Part shown: positions 39,489 to 55,031 of the stretch, one piece after another
Layout: each line of letters starts with the position of its first letter
How positions within the stretch are numbered: position 1 is the stretch's first letter
Assembly (NCBI RefSeq): GCF_020382885.2
Contig: NC_058513.1
Coordinates: 8,527,774 to 8,591,773, forward strand
Direction: 5' to 3'
DNA length: 64,000 nt
DNA from: Scatophagus argus
Lineage: Eukaryota; Chordata; Actinopteri; Scatophagidae
Notes under the pieces: generated by a model
Database searches by the model: none
What the model was told of the DNA's origin: nothing
What the model saw: only the letters and a program-made list of their open reading frames with translations
Position numbers and translations under genes: made by a program

Positions 39489-42119
39489 CCCTCTCCTCGT
39501 CTCCTCCACCCTCGGCTCGGCTCTTTCTGTACGGCTGACGGGAAATATCTAGCAGCAGCCACTAACTTCGAGCCCTCGATTCATGCAAAGCAGGCTGCCA
39601 GCGCCTCAGCCACTCCTACTAACTCACTCTACCAGCGCTGACGGACACTTGCATAAATTATTCCAGAGAAAAGAGGTCCTCCCCAGCTTCACCTACTAAC
39701 GCTTCAATAGAGAGCCATGTTTTGTTGATGCCGAGAGCCTGAGAATGTCATAGGCTTCGGAAAAGTAACATTAAGATTTAGAGGGACAACCCACCTGTTC
39801 GTATATTTAAGTAGCCTACAGCATTTCATGATTGTTAGATAGAAAATGTGGTTTTTAAGTATTCAAGATCAGCCAGTTTGAGGGTTTCTCCTGTGATGTT
39901 TGCATTGCAGTGTGTATTTTAAGTAATTTTCACAACACAAAAAATAATTATAATGGACCAGTACTTTATTTACATGCTGCAAAATGTGAGGTGCCATTGC
40001 CACTGAATGCTGCTGCTTTTATTGTGTCATGACTAGTTGTTAACAGAAGACAGGACACATGGCTTTATTTGTATGCCTAAATCCCTACATGCTTTAATTA
40101 CTGGACTACCAAGCATTAAGTGGAAAATTCATCATTCAACATCTACTGACCTAGCGCACAAATAATCAGAGAGAGAATGAACAGATTCATTAAATTATCA
40201 GAATATGATTAAATCACTGAGCAAATAGAAAATGTATGATATAGTAAGAAAAAAGCTGTAAAATATTATAGTTTACAATAATTATTCACATTCAAAGGCT
40301 TTACATCTCAATACATACACAACATGGCCCCTGAACATGACTTCAATCCAAATATGATTCATATATTAGAATTTAAATAACACAGAATGAACTAGAGGCT
40401 AAACAATAGCCATCAAATAACCTTATACAAGAATAAAAATACAAAAACTGTATCCTAATATCATTGCATTACTTGCTTCAGATTTTAATAATACATCATC
40501 TGTACATCACAGTTCTAGTCAGTTACAAGCCAGGTAGAGTATTTCATACACAATGTAACCGACTGCCATCGACTTGATTCAAACTATTTTTACAGGAGAA
40601 CACTTCTCTAGTGTTTCCTCAACTTAATAGACAGATACAGCAATTTCATCGGTTATTTGGATCAGATAGATATCCTTTAACTGACATCCAACCACATTGA
40701 ACCCCAGGCCCCAGGGCCAGAGGTTCCTACTCACCTATACTCCAGTCACACACTGCACACACAGACTCAGCTGAAGGAAGAGGACCTCTTGAAAGGTAAT
40801 ATGTCAAAATTAAAAGCATTATGATAATACATATTGCTAAAACAAGAGCACAAGTTAAATCAATCGCTGTAATTTCTATTGGGCCAAACGTCATGAATGA
40901 AAAACAAAAAGACAGGCCAATAAGCCTGATGAGGCAGTTCTGCCATCTTGTCCAGGGACAACAGCTTTACTGTGATTGCTTCTGTGAATGATAGTATGTG
41001 TATGTATCTCTGTTGAAGGGTTTCTATTCAGCATGGGGTGGTCAGCACATAAGATTTTGTTTTTAACAGGACATACTGAAGATGAGCCAACTTTCCTACC
41101 AAAAAGGATATTGAAGAATTCACACCACAAAGAAATAGCCAGTGAATGGTACAGAACAGCCAAATCATCCAATAATATTCGCTATGGTTGCCAATGCAGT
41201 CAAAAATACCCACCCTTAAACTTGAATAAACTATATCTCCAGTGCCCTAGGAGAGAGAAGCAGACAAGGCGGAGCTACAAAACTGGCCATGCAGGAAAGA
41301 TAAGCAAGTTATGATCAGGAAGTACAAGCTAGTGGCATGTTTACCCGCCCCCTGTTAGCAATGCATCCTCAGTAACGGCAATGGAAGGCTCACACTTAAA
41401 CAGAGACTGATTCAGACCCATGTCTCACTGCAGAACACCACTCTGCTTTGTTACATCAAGACCTTAATGAAACTGCAACAAGCAAGTACCAAGAGATTTT
41501 TAAAAAACAACTCAAATACCATGGGGACATTCGGGCTTTGACAAAAATATATATAGGATCTGAGTTTGGTAAACATGTGAGACTGAATCAGCTTATAGTA
41601 TCTGTTACAACTATGGAGTATATGCATTATGAGCTGGGCCTGACTACAGCTTGTATGTATGGTGTAGAATTAGGATATGGTTTAATTAAGATATCAGGAT
41701 AGGCTCTGGTTCATAAAAGCTAGATTTTGAGTTATGGTATCATTGAAGCAGGAAACCAGTCCTTGCATCTGAGATCATCCTAGCGGTACCCAAGTTTGTG
41801 TCACTCTTCAGGACAAGCTCCCCCACCCCCAACCCCCCAGAATGTACAAAAAGCAGATGTGCATGGTGGCAGTCTTATCATCCATACATGGAGAAATGCA
41901 ATAGAAGCCTCAAAGAGCACAAAGAACAAGCAAAGCAACCCTGAATCCAAAGTTGTATTTTTCCCATGGTTCTACTCAGGAAAACAAACAAGGTCTAGAT
42001 GCCAGCGTCTCTAAGAGTCTGTTTACATTGCGGTGATGAAGGGCACTAAAGAGGGTGTTACTCTGCTCAGTGATTGGCCTCAGAGCTAAAGAGGAGTGAC
42101 CACAGGAGAAACTGTGCTC
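39489..42119 (-). other. KCTD5 promoter/5'UTR and PDPK1 3'UTR
   Basis: Bases 39489-39640 are relatively G+C-rich and should hold the KCTD5 5'UTR and promoter. A minus-strand AATAAA (TTTATT on the plus strand, about 39965-39972) probably ends PDPK1, giving it a 3'UTR of about 2.1 kb up to 42119. No other gene is convincing in between. Confidence 0.55.
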
Positions 42120-45100
42120 CTATAGGCCAGGGTTTTGGTGCCTTTGATAGATCTTTCTCCACACTTCCTGGATCTTCTTGCACCATCTGTCAGCATTTCC
42201 GCTGGGGTCCATCAAATAGTATGTTCGGTTAGGCTGCAAACATCACAGGAGATTAAAATTAGGAAAAAAAATTGAAAGAGTTTCTAAACTTTAGGCAAGT
42301 ATCAACATCAACCACAGACATCTAAAATAAAAAGTAATGTACCGTGTGAACAAAGAAGGTTTTAAAGTTCTTGGCCTCAGGGCGTAGCTCTAGGGACCAA
42401 GGAATCTCCCCTTTCAGGACCTTGTTGACAGGATCCACATAGTACAGGTGTGGTCCTTCAGTGAGAAGCAGCTGTCTCCGTCGAGCAAACAGACCCTGCA
42501 ATGGAATGCCACATCTCGAAACGTTAACTCACCAACAGAGGGCACTATGAGCCCAGTGAGACTTTCCTAACAACAGCAGGGAATTCCCCAGTACTTCCTA
42601 TATGCTAGAAGTCAAAGAAATACCATGGGAAGTGACTTCATTTATGCTGAGCCAACTAAGAAAACCTGTTCATGTTTTACTTTCAAACTATTCCAAAACA
42701 AGTTACTGTATAGTGTAGTTGGCAGAAAATGCTTCATCTATGAAAACAGTTTAAATAAAGAAAAGATTAGTTCTTATATATTTTCTAAATATTTAACAAA
42801 TCTGCATAATATTAATACAATCTAATCTAATACATGGTCTAGAATTCACACACCTTTCGTTTATCCACTGGGCCCATTTTCAGAATCAGATTATTCTCCA
42901 CAAACTGGTGCCTGTGAAAATAAACAACAACTGAATACTGACACCTCCTCCCTTCCACTTGAACATACATCTATATATCTATATCTATATCTATCTATAT
43001 GTATATGTATATATAAGTTAAAATTAGTTAAAATCAGTTCAATTCTAATATTATGTTTTTTAGATGAGTATTTATTTGACTGTAATACACATACAGATTA
43101 CTATGATAACAAGGTTGAAACATTGCAGGGGTTTACCAGGGGTTTCCAGTGGTCTGCTTGTCCAGCAATAGCTGCTTCTCTTCTTCAGTGAACTGCAGGT
43201 CCAGCTCAAAAGAGTTATTGTCTAAATCGTGGATGTACTGCTCAATGTTGCTGCTGGACCTCTGTGGGGGTGTGGATTCATGTGGTGACAGGGAGTGTGA
43301 TGAGCTGGACTGGGCCACCTGCATGTTGCTGAACTGGCTCAGGAGATCATCATACTGAGACAGGAAATGAGATAGGAGGGGAGAAAAGTTATGGTGATGT
43401 TTAGCTGAGGATTTATGGTTTGTTCAGGGATTGGCTGAATCTATACCTTTGCGTAAGACATCACATCTACATTTTATCACAAATCAGCAAACTCTCGACA
43501 AACAAAATGAGACATGGACTTAAATGACTTGTCTTACATTTCCATAGCAGTCCTCATCATCCTCAGACATTGCTGGCAGGTAGGGTGTGAGCTTGGGGGG
43601 TGTCTGTAGGTGTAGGTCGCTCCAGGAGATAGTGTCAAAGAAGGGGTGCTGCTTCAACGGGTCGTATCCTCCCATCTCTTCACACCCAATCCTCTTTGAA
43701 GGGTCCAGTGACTAAGACAAATAACAGAAACAGATACAACATATGTACAACTTGTGTTTTCATTCAGTAGAAAAGCACTGGTCTAAAAATAACCAACACC
43801 AACATATACAACTAATATACTGTATTAAAGTGCCCACAGGTAAACATTTACTTAATGGTAATGGTACATGATGATTTACCAAAAGCTGTTTGACGAGATC
43901 CTTGGCTTTGGGGAAGAATTTCTCTGGGAATTCATACTCCAGCTTTATTATCTTCTGGAATATTAAGTACTCATTCCTACAATATATGAAACACAAAAGA
44001 AGAAAATATCATAAATAAAGTGTACCACAACTGAAATGTTGTTTGCTAAATTACTATTACTGGGACAAGATTATTCTCAGGTCTAGAATTTGTTGCACTT
44101 GAAATAACCATAACCTTTTCCTGGGAAAATAGCAATGCAATATGATCAGTCACTGTTGAAGAATGAATTAATGAGGATTAACTGAGCTGTGACAACAACA
44201 ACCCTTAGTACTTACCCAGCTCTGAATGGTGGTAAACCAGCCACCAGCTGATAGATAATACATCCCAAGGCCCAGAGGTCAGAGCTTAAAAAACATAAAA
44301 ACACAGAACTCAAATTAAAGATGTGATGCCACTCTTATCTGACAAACTTTAGCAATATTTAGCAAGTGTATCAGTTGCATGATGACCAAAGTTCATTACC
44401 TCTTGCAGGCTGATTTGTCTGTTAGCAGCTCTGGAGACACGTACTGTGCTGTTCCAACAAAGGAGTTGGCTCTCGCTGCCAAATATCACAAATAAATGGT
44501 TAAAAGAGATTAACAATTTCAAATGGTCCACACAAAATAAAATCCTACATTTATGTCCCTTAACATTATACTTTACGCTGAGAAGTACACATCAGAACGT
44601 GTACTTCTCACGTCAAAATCAGCATTGTGGTTGCACCTTGTTTACTGTCTGATGATAACTGTTTTGCTGTCCCAAAATCTGTTATCTGGATGTGCATATC
44701 TTCACTCAGAAGAATATTCTCTGGTTTCAGATCTCTGAAATGAAAATAAATAAATAAATAAATCTGTGACATACAGGGAAAATGAAAATTTAAAAAAATG
44801 ACTGAAATATCAAGTGGCTAAAACAAGGTCTTACCTGTGTATTATCCCCTTATTGTGTAAGTATTCTAGAGCACAAACTATTTCAGCTGAGTAGAATCTA
44901 GTACAGGTCTCATCAAATGAACCAATTTTGCGAATGTATTTCAGGAGCTCTCCATTCTTAGCATAGCTGAGACCAAAATCTGTGAAACAATAGTTAAGGA
45001 ACACTGTGTTTCCTAGAAATAAATTGTTCCTACTTATTACCACATAATTTTACATTTATGGGCACACAAACACTCACCAACAAAAAAAAGGTAAATTATT

Positions 45101-47993
45101 GATACAACTGTCTAGACAAACTGAAACTGTTAAAGGATACACAACTTCTCATCATCTTGAAATGTGAAGTAGAGCTTGACGAAGAATGGATGATCTAGAT
45201 TTGACATCAAATCCCTTTCTCTTTTCACATACTGCGCTTTGTTCTCCTTCATAATATGGCGCTTCTCTAAAATCTTAACTGGAAGATAAAAAAGAAAATT
45301 TTAAGTATACAATAGGATAATACCAACAACTTTTCCATTATGATAAAGTGTAATTCACCAAAACTGGTGAATTAAGACTTACTTGCATATTCTTTTCCTG
45401 TTACCTGCTCTCTTGCCAGGACAACCTTTTGATAAAAGAACAAAAGAAAAACACATAACATGGCAACTTACCTTCTTGTCAGACTTAAGAGAAATTGAAG
45501 TAATTCTTAGAGCCTGCTCTGTCAATTCACCTCAAATGAACTGAAGATGACTCATCCAAGCACATTAATCAAAAGAATGCTAGCATGTAGCAACACCTAC
45601 CCAGTTATAATTCAAAACTGGAATGCTAGTTACATACCGTCGAGAAGGAACCCTCTCCCAGGATCTTGCCGAATTTGAAGTCCTCTGGCTTCTTCTTGCG
45701 TGGCGGGGGAGCCTGTACAGCTGGCTGTGTGCGAAGGTCTGAGCCCTGGCTGCTGGCAGACGCTCCTACAGCACGGGCTTCTGAGGCTGAACCCTCCATG
45801 CTGGGACAGTGGCTACTGCTTGCGCCTGGGATAGCAAGTGGCGAGCAGGAGTCAGGGTGGTTTCTTACCATCGATGGATGCGAGCAGGAACAAATGACAA
45901 CGCTGGGCTGAATGGGCACAACATCATACTGGAACAAGAGATGAAACATTGAGAATATATCAGTCAGCAGGGTGATGTAGCTGTAGTCCTTTTGTTCTCT
46001 GAAAGAAAAAAGAATGTCAACATGCCCTTTAATAAAAAGGCCATGTTCACGTATGATTTACATACTGTACCTTCACTTAAGAAATATGGACTGAAAAACG
46101 TACCGTTTAAAACACTCAACAACTACTGTTGAATAGTGCTGACTGATAAATATTCTCATAATCAACATATGTACATGTGCAATAATACATCGCAAAAGAC
46201 TGAAATAAGATGAGGTGGATCAGGTGGAGCCTTGATACATGGTCCATCAGGTCATTTGGCCAAATAGATGAAGCCCCAACTATCAACAGCTAACCTCAGA
46301 TTAACCGGTGTCAAGCTGGTGGTGTCTGAAAGGTTAGCTAGCAGGATGGCTGAGAAAGGAAACAAAATTAGGGTGCATCATATTTTTATCATATATGTTT
46401 ATGTGTATTGTACCAGTCCGGATTAATACATACAATTTGTTGAATTTTCTGCTGCAGGAAAATGGACTATATAATAAAAACAATGATGTACAATTACCCA
46501 AACTATTCCTAAAACGTATAAGACTTGAAGAGATGGTTTGAAGGGTCTGGATCACACAGAGTACTCCCATGTTAAAGGTCCCCCACTAAAACATTCATAA
46601 TAGGACATCATCCAATTTCAAATGAGACCACTTGAGGAGCAATGTCTATTTGATAAGGACGTGCAACGACTACTGATGTCTTCTGGGCGGGTGGTCCCCC
46701 ACCACCACTCGACCCCAGTGCTAAAGTTGTCAAAAGAAGAAAGAAAGAAAAAAAACTACGACAAAGTTAATGCTTTCGTGTGACGGCTTTACATACTACC
46801 ACAGCCACACTGAGCTAATCAAATTCGTATGTACATGATCAAAATGACATGGCAACTAACACACACCAACAATGACGACAAACCCACTAAATGAGTAGTG
46901 AAAATTCATAGATAACATAGAGCGACAGGTTGTGCTTTCCAGCAAACTCTTTGGTTCAACTGCCAAAGTTAGTTATTTTTGACTTACTGAACTACTGTGA
47001 CACTCGGTGCATATGTTTTTCAGCTAACATCTCAGTTGACGTTAGTTTGTTCAGTTAGCCTAGCTTCTTCCCATTCAAATCCAAGGTGTGGCCATTTAGC
47101 TGCCTTATCCGGACATGACTGTATAGTTACCAATTGGACGTGTAACAATCTAGAGACCCATTACTATTGGTCAACCACGTAATGGTTGATAGAAAATGTC
47201 AGCTAACGTTAACCTAAACCCAAGTACTTGGGTAATAACAGGCCTGTGCGAACTTTCCCTGCTAACTAACGCTTGCTAGCAAGCTAATGTTAGCTCTTAC
47301 TGCCTTGTCAAATAATGCCGGCCATCACTGACAGCGAGTTATAAACTTAACGCTAAGAGCCAGTCAATTAGCTAACGCTAGCAAATCAGGTAACATAAGT
47401 AACTTCAAAACCTTATACCATTTTCACGCAACGTCATTCAATCCTGCTCAAAGTTAGTGTGCCAACGTTAATGTAAAAATGTGCAAGTTAACAGGTTGAC
47501 AAGTAAGCTACACAATGTTTACCTTAAAAATCTATCTTCTAACCAAAGGTGGAACGCAATAAAGCTAATGTTAGCTTGTTAGCAAGCAGGAGCATCGCTC
47601 GAAAGCGCGAACATGTTTAGCTAACGTAAGCCAACAGATAATGCTACCGACCAAGGGGAAATGGTCATACATCATATAAAATAGCAAGCACTGGTAAATG
47701 CTAAATCAGCACCGTGTAGTTCGACGAACCATTAATCGTGACTCAAGCCAGGCGTTGGACAACCTTAACGTGGCAAACATTAGGTGTTGTGTTAGCCAAC
47801 ATTAGCGAGCTAGCGTTGCTAGTGAGACGTAACGTTAGACAATCTTTGCGGCTAGCACCGCTCTTCAAATGAAGGCCCGACGTAACTATTTGTTGTCAAA
47901 CAGCCGCCACGCTGTACATTTTGAGTGCCGGCTTCGAACTGCAATTCATGTTAAACTTAGAACACTTACCAGCTGACTTGTAGCTCTTGCCAT
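42120..47993 (-). CDS. pdpk1: 3-phosphoinositide-dependent protein kinase 1, 565 aa
   Basis: Fourteen minus-strand exons join in phase: 47970-47993, 45638-45928, 45383-45425, 45141-45278, 44835-44979, 44637-44734, 44400-44475, 44216-44284, 43880-43976, 43538-43711, 43137-43354, 42854-42911, 42343-42495 and 42120-42233. The protein starts [15 protein letters not shown], as in human. The kinase domain has GEGSFST (glycine loop), Lys121 in AIKILEKRH, HRDLKPEN (Asp215), DFGTAK (Asp233) and the autophosphorylated serine of [14 protein letters not shown] (Ser251, human 241). The C-terminal PH domain spans the last three exons ([18 protein letters not shown] to [20 protein letters not shown]). PDK1 activates AKT, S6K, SGK and PKC by phosphorylating their activation loops, at membranes through PIP3. 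The gene is upstream of KCTD5 on the same strand, as on human chromosome 16. A CRE-like TGACGTCG at about 48078 lies before the start. Confidence 0.98.
42968..43016. repeat. (TATATC)n / (TATATG)n microsatellite
   Basis: Imperfect ATATCT and ATATGT units lie in a PDPK1 intron close to the exon at 42854-42911. Confidence 0.85.
44579..44610. other. Perfect 12-bp inverted repeat in a short PDPK1 intron
   Basis: TGAGAAGTACAC (44579-44590) and GTGTACTTCTCA (44599-44610) are exact reverse complements separated by 8 bases. The hairpin would form about 26 bases inside the intron from the donor of exon 44637-44734. The intron is only about 160 bases long. Confidence 0.6.
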
Positions 47994-48473
47994 GGGAGTT
48001 TTCCGCGAGTATTTATTTGGAATAAAATAATTAGAGAAGCTCCAGTAATGGCTGCCTCTGCGCCTTCATTTTCGAGCTGTGACGTCGTTCCACAACAATG
48101 TTACCGCAGGACAGCAGAGGAGAGTCCCGCTGTGTCCGCCCCCCTCGCCACATTTACAACCTACTGAACTTCATGTTAATGATAGGGATTCAGTCAGACG
48201 GCAGCAGTTGTTGATATCCAAAAACCGCAGTAAACGTGGCCCCCCAAACTATCTATGCACCACTCTGTTTTAGTCTGAATAAATACGCGTTGTAGCGTAA
48301 TTTGTATCATTTATTTGCTCTGTTTACATGAAAAATACACACATTTTATTGTCTCATTTTTTGGATACTTGTACAAAACTCAATATCCCCAAATGGCCTG
48401 AAGTGTGAAGGAGTCCTGAATGTAGAAAAAGTTTTCGAGTCCTTGTAGTAAAGGAGTTCATAGTAGAAATGCT
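47994..48473 (-). promoter_or_regulatory. PDPK1 promoter and TSR3 3' end
   Basis: Bases 48000-48120 are CpG-richer and include TGACGTCG, a CRE-like site, near 48078. Two minus-strand AATAAA signals (TTTATT at 48310-48315 and 48345-48350) would end TSR3, leaving roughly 250-300 bases between the TSR3 3' end and the PDPK1 start codon. Confidence 0.55.
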
Positions 48474-51292
48474 TTATTGTGATGGCTTTGATTCATCCTC
48501 TTCCTCTTCTTCATCCTCTGCCTCATCTTTGTTATCGTCTGAGCTGTTCGTGTCCTCACTAGAATCATCATCCTCAGGTGCACTGAACACAGAAATGAGT
48601 TTGGTAACCATATTCGTCAAAAATAAGCTTGCAAAGCACAGACGGGTTTTAAGAATAGCTGGTATTTTCCCAGCAAGAATGTATGGGTTTTTGAATTTTA
48701 AAAGTTGTATAAAAAAGCACTTAAAACTTAAAAACTTAAAAAGCAAACTAAAAAAATGCTGTGAGCAATAACATTACTGAATCCACATTGACAATCCATT
48801 TATTAATATATGCATCAATATAAGATTTGCAAACAGTGTGTCTTAGGGATTACCTCATTCATTAAAGTTAATTGCTTACCACTGACGTCTGTTCAGATTT
48901 CTACATTCTACTCCGGCGTTAACATCAAACGGATCTGTGAATGAAACGATTAGGTTTCATTAAGAAGAAATCTGCTTCAGCAACTGACATCATAACTCAG
49001 CAACAAAACGTGTCCTTCTCAGTGTACGGGGCAAATTACAAGAGATACTGGAATCAATTATCCTTTTTCCAGACTTTTGAATCACTGAAATTATTTTTCA
49101 ACTTGTTCAGGGATTCAAATAGAAGAAAAATCATCAGATCAAATGAATAAAATAAAGAAAAATAGCAACTGCATCTGGTTATTGGCTACCAGTTTAGGAA
49201 TCAAGGAACAAGCAACAAACAACTTTTAGAGACCCCTATTTCTTGATTAATTATAATACTCATGGGTAATTCATAGCTTAAACATCTTAAGAACTGTTTC
49301 ATGGTATTCATATCCAGAAAAGAGGCACTGAATGCCTGCCCAGTAACAGTTCAACACAACGAGACACTGTTGGAGCAACTATAAAATACAAATGATCAAA
49401 TTATTATACTTCAGTCTCCCTAAAATGCTACTCAAGATTCTGCCATTTTGATGGAGAGTTTTGTCCATAATAAAGTTTAATAAATATGATTCATTTTAGG
49501 ATTGTAAGTTTTATATGAAGCCAAACCAAGACTAAAATAAGGACAGATGTGGGACTACAACCCTAATGACCCCAACCACTCCGCAAAAATATGAAGGGAA
49601 AACACTGCACTGGCCCCCAGTTTATTTCTGCCCCAGTTTTACCAAACTCCTCCTCCTCTGGTTTAGACATGAGAAAATCCTTTTCCACAGAAAGCAGATC
49701 CTCCTCTGACTGGCAAGCAGCATAGCGGTCCAGCAGAACTTTATTGAGATCCAAGAAGACTGTCCCCCACTTGAATTTCTTCAACAAGAGCACTGCTAGT
49801 TCTTCAAAACCTGCAAAATCAGATGCGTTATATTATAATGCCACTGCTGTAACTAAGGCAGTCACAAAGACAATGTGGTGCACATTTCCAGAATAACCAG
49901 AGCTAAAGCCTTACCTACAATGCAGAATGTGGCAGCAAAAGCCTCAACACAAGACAATTTGCAAGGCTTGCCGTAGTTGACGGGGTTTGCAGCAATGAGG
50001 TACGGCAGTAACCTGGGATGAGTTCCAACCATCTTACTGAAGGGAGTCTCCTCCAGTTTGGCCCAGGAGCAATCAATCACTGCTAACCCATTTTGAGCTA
50101 CTATCTCTCTGTATATACACAAAAAGTTTCCTATCAAAAAATCTCACTTCATTATCATTTGCAATAACAGAGTCATAAAGTAAAATTTACACAAAAACAT
50201 TTGTTATGGTTTAATGGTAATATAGCATTCACAATCAATTAACTATTTTTGTGTGCTATAATATTACATTTTAAAAAGTTATTAATGTTTCCTCATTCGG
50301 CCTATAGATTTAAAAATGATAAAATAAGACTGTTATGTTATGTTTAATATGCTTTTTTGGCTACTAATTAAATTAAATTCATTAAATTATTAACTGTGCA
50401 ATCAACTAATAATTACTGGCTAAACTGTTAAATGTAGCAGTTTATGGTTTTGACTTATCATCTGTTGTAGGGCAAAAAAGCAGATGGAAAAACAGCTACA
50501 CACCTGTCTGCTGGTGTCACATACTTTGTACCCATTGGACTAAGTATGAGTCCGTTAAATCTCTGATTGAGGCGCAGGTTGCGTACAAAGCCTTTGCGTA
50601 CCAACTTTCTGCCAGTACAACGTTTGGGATCACAGTGACCCAACTCCCACATGGCAAGTGGACAAGGCAGTTTGACATGAGGGGCCTCTGCTCCCTCCTC
50701 TACATGAAGACTTGCTGGAAAAAAAAAGAAAAGAAAAAAAACAGTGAATAAGGACAGAGTGTACATTATGATGGGAGTGTAAACAATCTCACACTTACAG
50801 GGTATTCATGCACCAAATTTTCCCCAATGACATTTTTCATCAACCAAACAAATACTGTTTACTTATCTATCTATTTATCCATCTCTATATGGTAGTTAAG
50901 AGAGGTGGGGTCCTTTCAAATCAACACTATTTCACTCATGAAATTATAACCCATGGTTAATACACCAAGACCTCATGGCCCCGTACCAAAATACTGGAAT
51001 CATCTAAACCTTGTATTTTTATTTTAGACAAAAGTGTAAATTTCTCCTTTCTAGAATGGTTAACATTTAGACAGTAGAATTATATTGAAATAAAACTTTG
51101 TCTTGTACTATGTTATGAATGAGTTGAACAGTTGAAACACATTTCTGGATTACACGTAGTCAATGCATTATTACCTTCAAAAGCAGTGTGCATTTCCTCT
51201 GTAAAGGCCGCTAATGTTTTCCCCTTCACTTTATGCCTTTTGTCTTTGCCCTTGTCGGGACGCACAAACCTGTCCTGTTTCTTTCGTCCCAT
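48474..51292 (-). CDS. tsr3: 18S rRNA aminocarboxypropyltransferase TSR3, 284 aa
   Basis: Minus-strand exons 51175-51292, 50504-50714, 49915-50108, 49643-49810, 48880-48934 and 48474-48582 join in phase. The start MGRKKQDRF matches the family; the longer frame upstream begins with TTG. Conserved blocks are [19 protein letters not shown] (N-terminal RLI-like region), [58 protein letters not shown] and DPFDVNAG. The enzyme adds the acp group to the hypermodified pseudouridine of 18S rRNA, using S-adenosylmethionine, late in small-subunit maturation in the cytoplasm. The fold is of the SPOUT type. The last exon encodes a nearly pure aspartate/glutamate/serine tail, common at this protein's C-terminus. 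The gene is head to head with gnptg, 434 bases between start codons. Confidence 0.96.
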
Positions 51293-51726
51293 GTTGAAAC
51301 CAGTGGGCAATTAGTTAGCTACCGTCAGATTACAGTTTGTATTAAAACCAACTAGCACCTGTTTACGTACTTTACTCTGACATTAGTTAGCTAGCTGACA
51401 CCAGAATGTCCAAAGGATTTATCTCGCAAAAAGCAGACGTTTCGTGTTTTTCATACGCGTACACAGTTCACAAGTTCTATTACATTATCGCACTACAATT
51501 CGTTTTAGCGCCCCTTTACTCTGCACTGCTCTTTATACAATTTAAAATACAGTTTACTTGGCTTTGGTTGCTTTGCATCGTGTAAAGCACGTCGTAATCC
51601 AAGAGGTAAAAGCGCATGCTCGTGTTTTATTTTGATCACGTGATCTGTCACCTGACAAACGATCGTCAAAGCAGGAAATGTAGCTAGAAAACGAGCGAGT
51701 GTATTTTCACCAATCAAAAATACATC
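51293..51726. promoter_or_regulatory. Bidirectional TSR3/GNPTG promoter with palindromic CACGTG site
   Basis: The start codons of tsr3 (minus) and gnptg (plus) are 434 bases apart, with no other gene between. GATCACGTGATC at 51634-51645 is a perfect 12-bp palindrome around the E-box CACGTG. It resembles the CLEAR element (GTCACGTGAC) read by TFEB at lysosomal genes. A partial second site, GTCACCTGAC, lies just after it at 51647-51656. Confidence 0.55.
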
Positions 51727-53794
<2,068 letters not shown>

Positions 53795-55031
53795 AAATCT
53801 ACGAGTCACCTTCTCCATTTGTGTGGATTGAGTAGCTCTGACAAATTTGTTGGTCAGTGTCTTCAAACTCCTACTCCATATTTTTCACCTTTCCACTTTT
53901 GAAGTGGATGCCTTGTGCTAGGCAGGGGCCACTACTAGAAAATGGCTACAAGATACGGACTCCAGACGGATCTAACTGGATTTTAAAATATGGACAGGAT
54001 ATAAAGCTTTATTGTATTAAATAACTCAAAAGTGATGTAAAATACAGGCTCATGGTGTTATTTATGAGTGTGGTTTGATACAGCGAGAGTAACACCTTAA
54101 ACTGTATTTGGAATATTATGTGTACTGTATATGGGTGTATTTTTATAAATACAGGAAATGATGTCACCAGCCTTTACCCATACATTTGGAGACTCAGGTT
54201 CCTTCCTGAAAAGTCTGTAACCTAAGTTAAGAGTCAAAGCATGTGTCTTTGTAGTGCAGGAGGCCTACGCTCACCCTGGTCCTGCAGCCAGAACTATCAG
54301 CTACTCCCACTCCTACTGTATCTCTGCAATGGGTATAGACAAGATTAATTATAATTAACAGATAAATACAAACACACATGTAAGGAATATGAATGTTGAA
54401 TGTTATGTCTGCCCTGGGCCGGAGGGACTTATAATGACAAGTTAGTTGTAAAACAAAACATGTCTATCACGCTCATCCACCTTCAGTGGATAAGAAAAGT
54501 TATTCTCATCAGTGACTTCACAGATTATGGGCTTTGACAGGTACAAACATGTCTCGACTACAGCATTCCAGAGACATTTAACTCTGACAGTCTGTCAGCT
54601 TTCTCCTCTCCTCACCTGTGCATAATGGTAAAACTGGACTCAGGAATCCGAACTCTTTACATTTGGAGTTGGAAATGGGTGTGAAAAATCAGTTACTGTC
54701 CCCAGGATACGCTCAGTGTAACTGCAGCCAGAATAATTTAAGAAAATAACTTAAGATTTCATATTTTCTAAAATGTTCTTGCTGATTGATCCTGCCTGGT
54801 AATATCATCAAGAAATGGTGAAGAAAAAGTAACTTAGGCACATTGCAATTAAAAATTGTTACCAATACTGATCAAAAATAATCAAGTCAAAAGTCATCCT
54901 TTTTCTCAAAGGAAAACTCCAAAAAACTACATATACAACATGTGAAACAGTTTTAGTCCTTGAGACCAGGGGCAATAATCCAGTCCACCGATCATCAAAC
55001 ATCTCAACGTCTTTCTTTGATGGTGCTGGGC
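53795..55031. other. Converging 3' ends of gnptg and C7orf50 homologue
   Basis: The stretch lies between the gnptg stop codon and the C7orf50 stop codon, which are on opposite strands and converge. No coding exon is visible. Both 3'UTRs must share this 1.2 kb; ATTAAA/AATAAA-like words near 54000-54020 are candidates for gnptg. No family repeat was recognised. Confidence 0.5.

Noticed and set aside
39489-39509. Upstream start of KCTD5 (MEETRRG)
   Set aside because: The first codon of that extension is GTG, and the next ATG gives MAEN, the family start.
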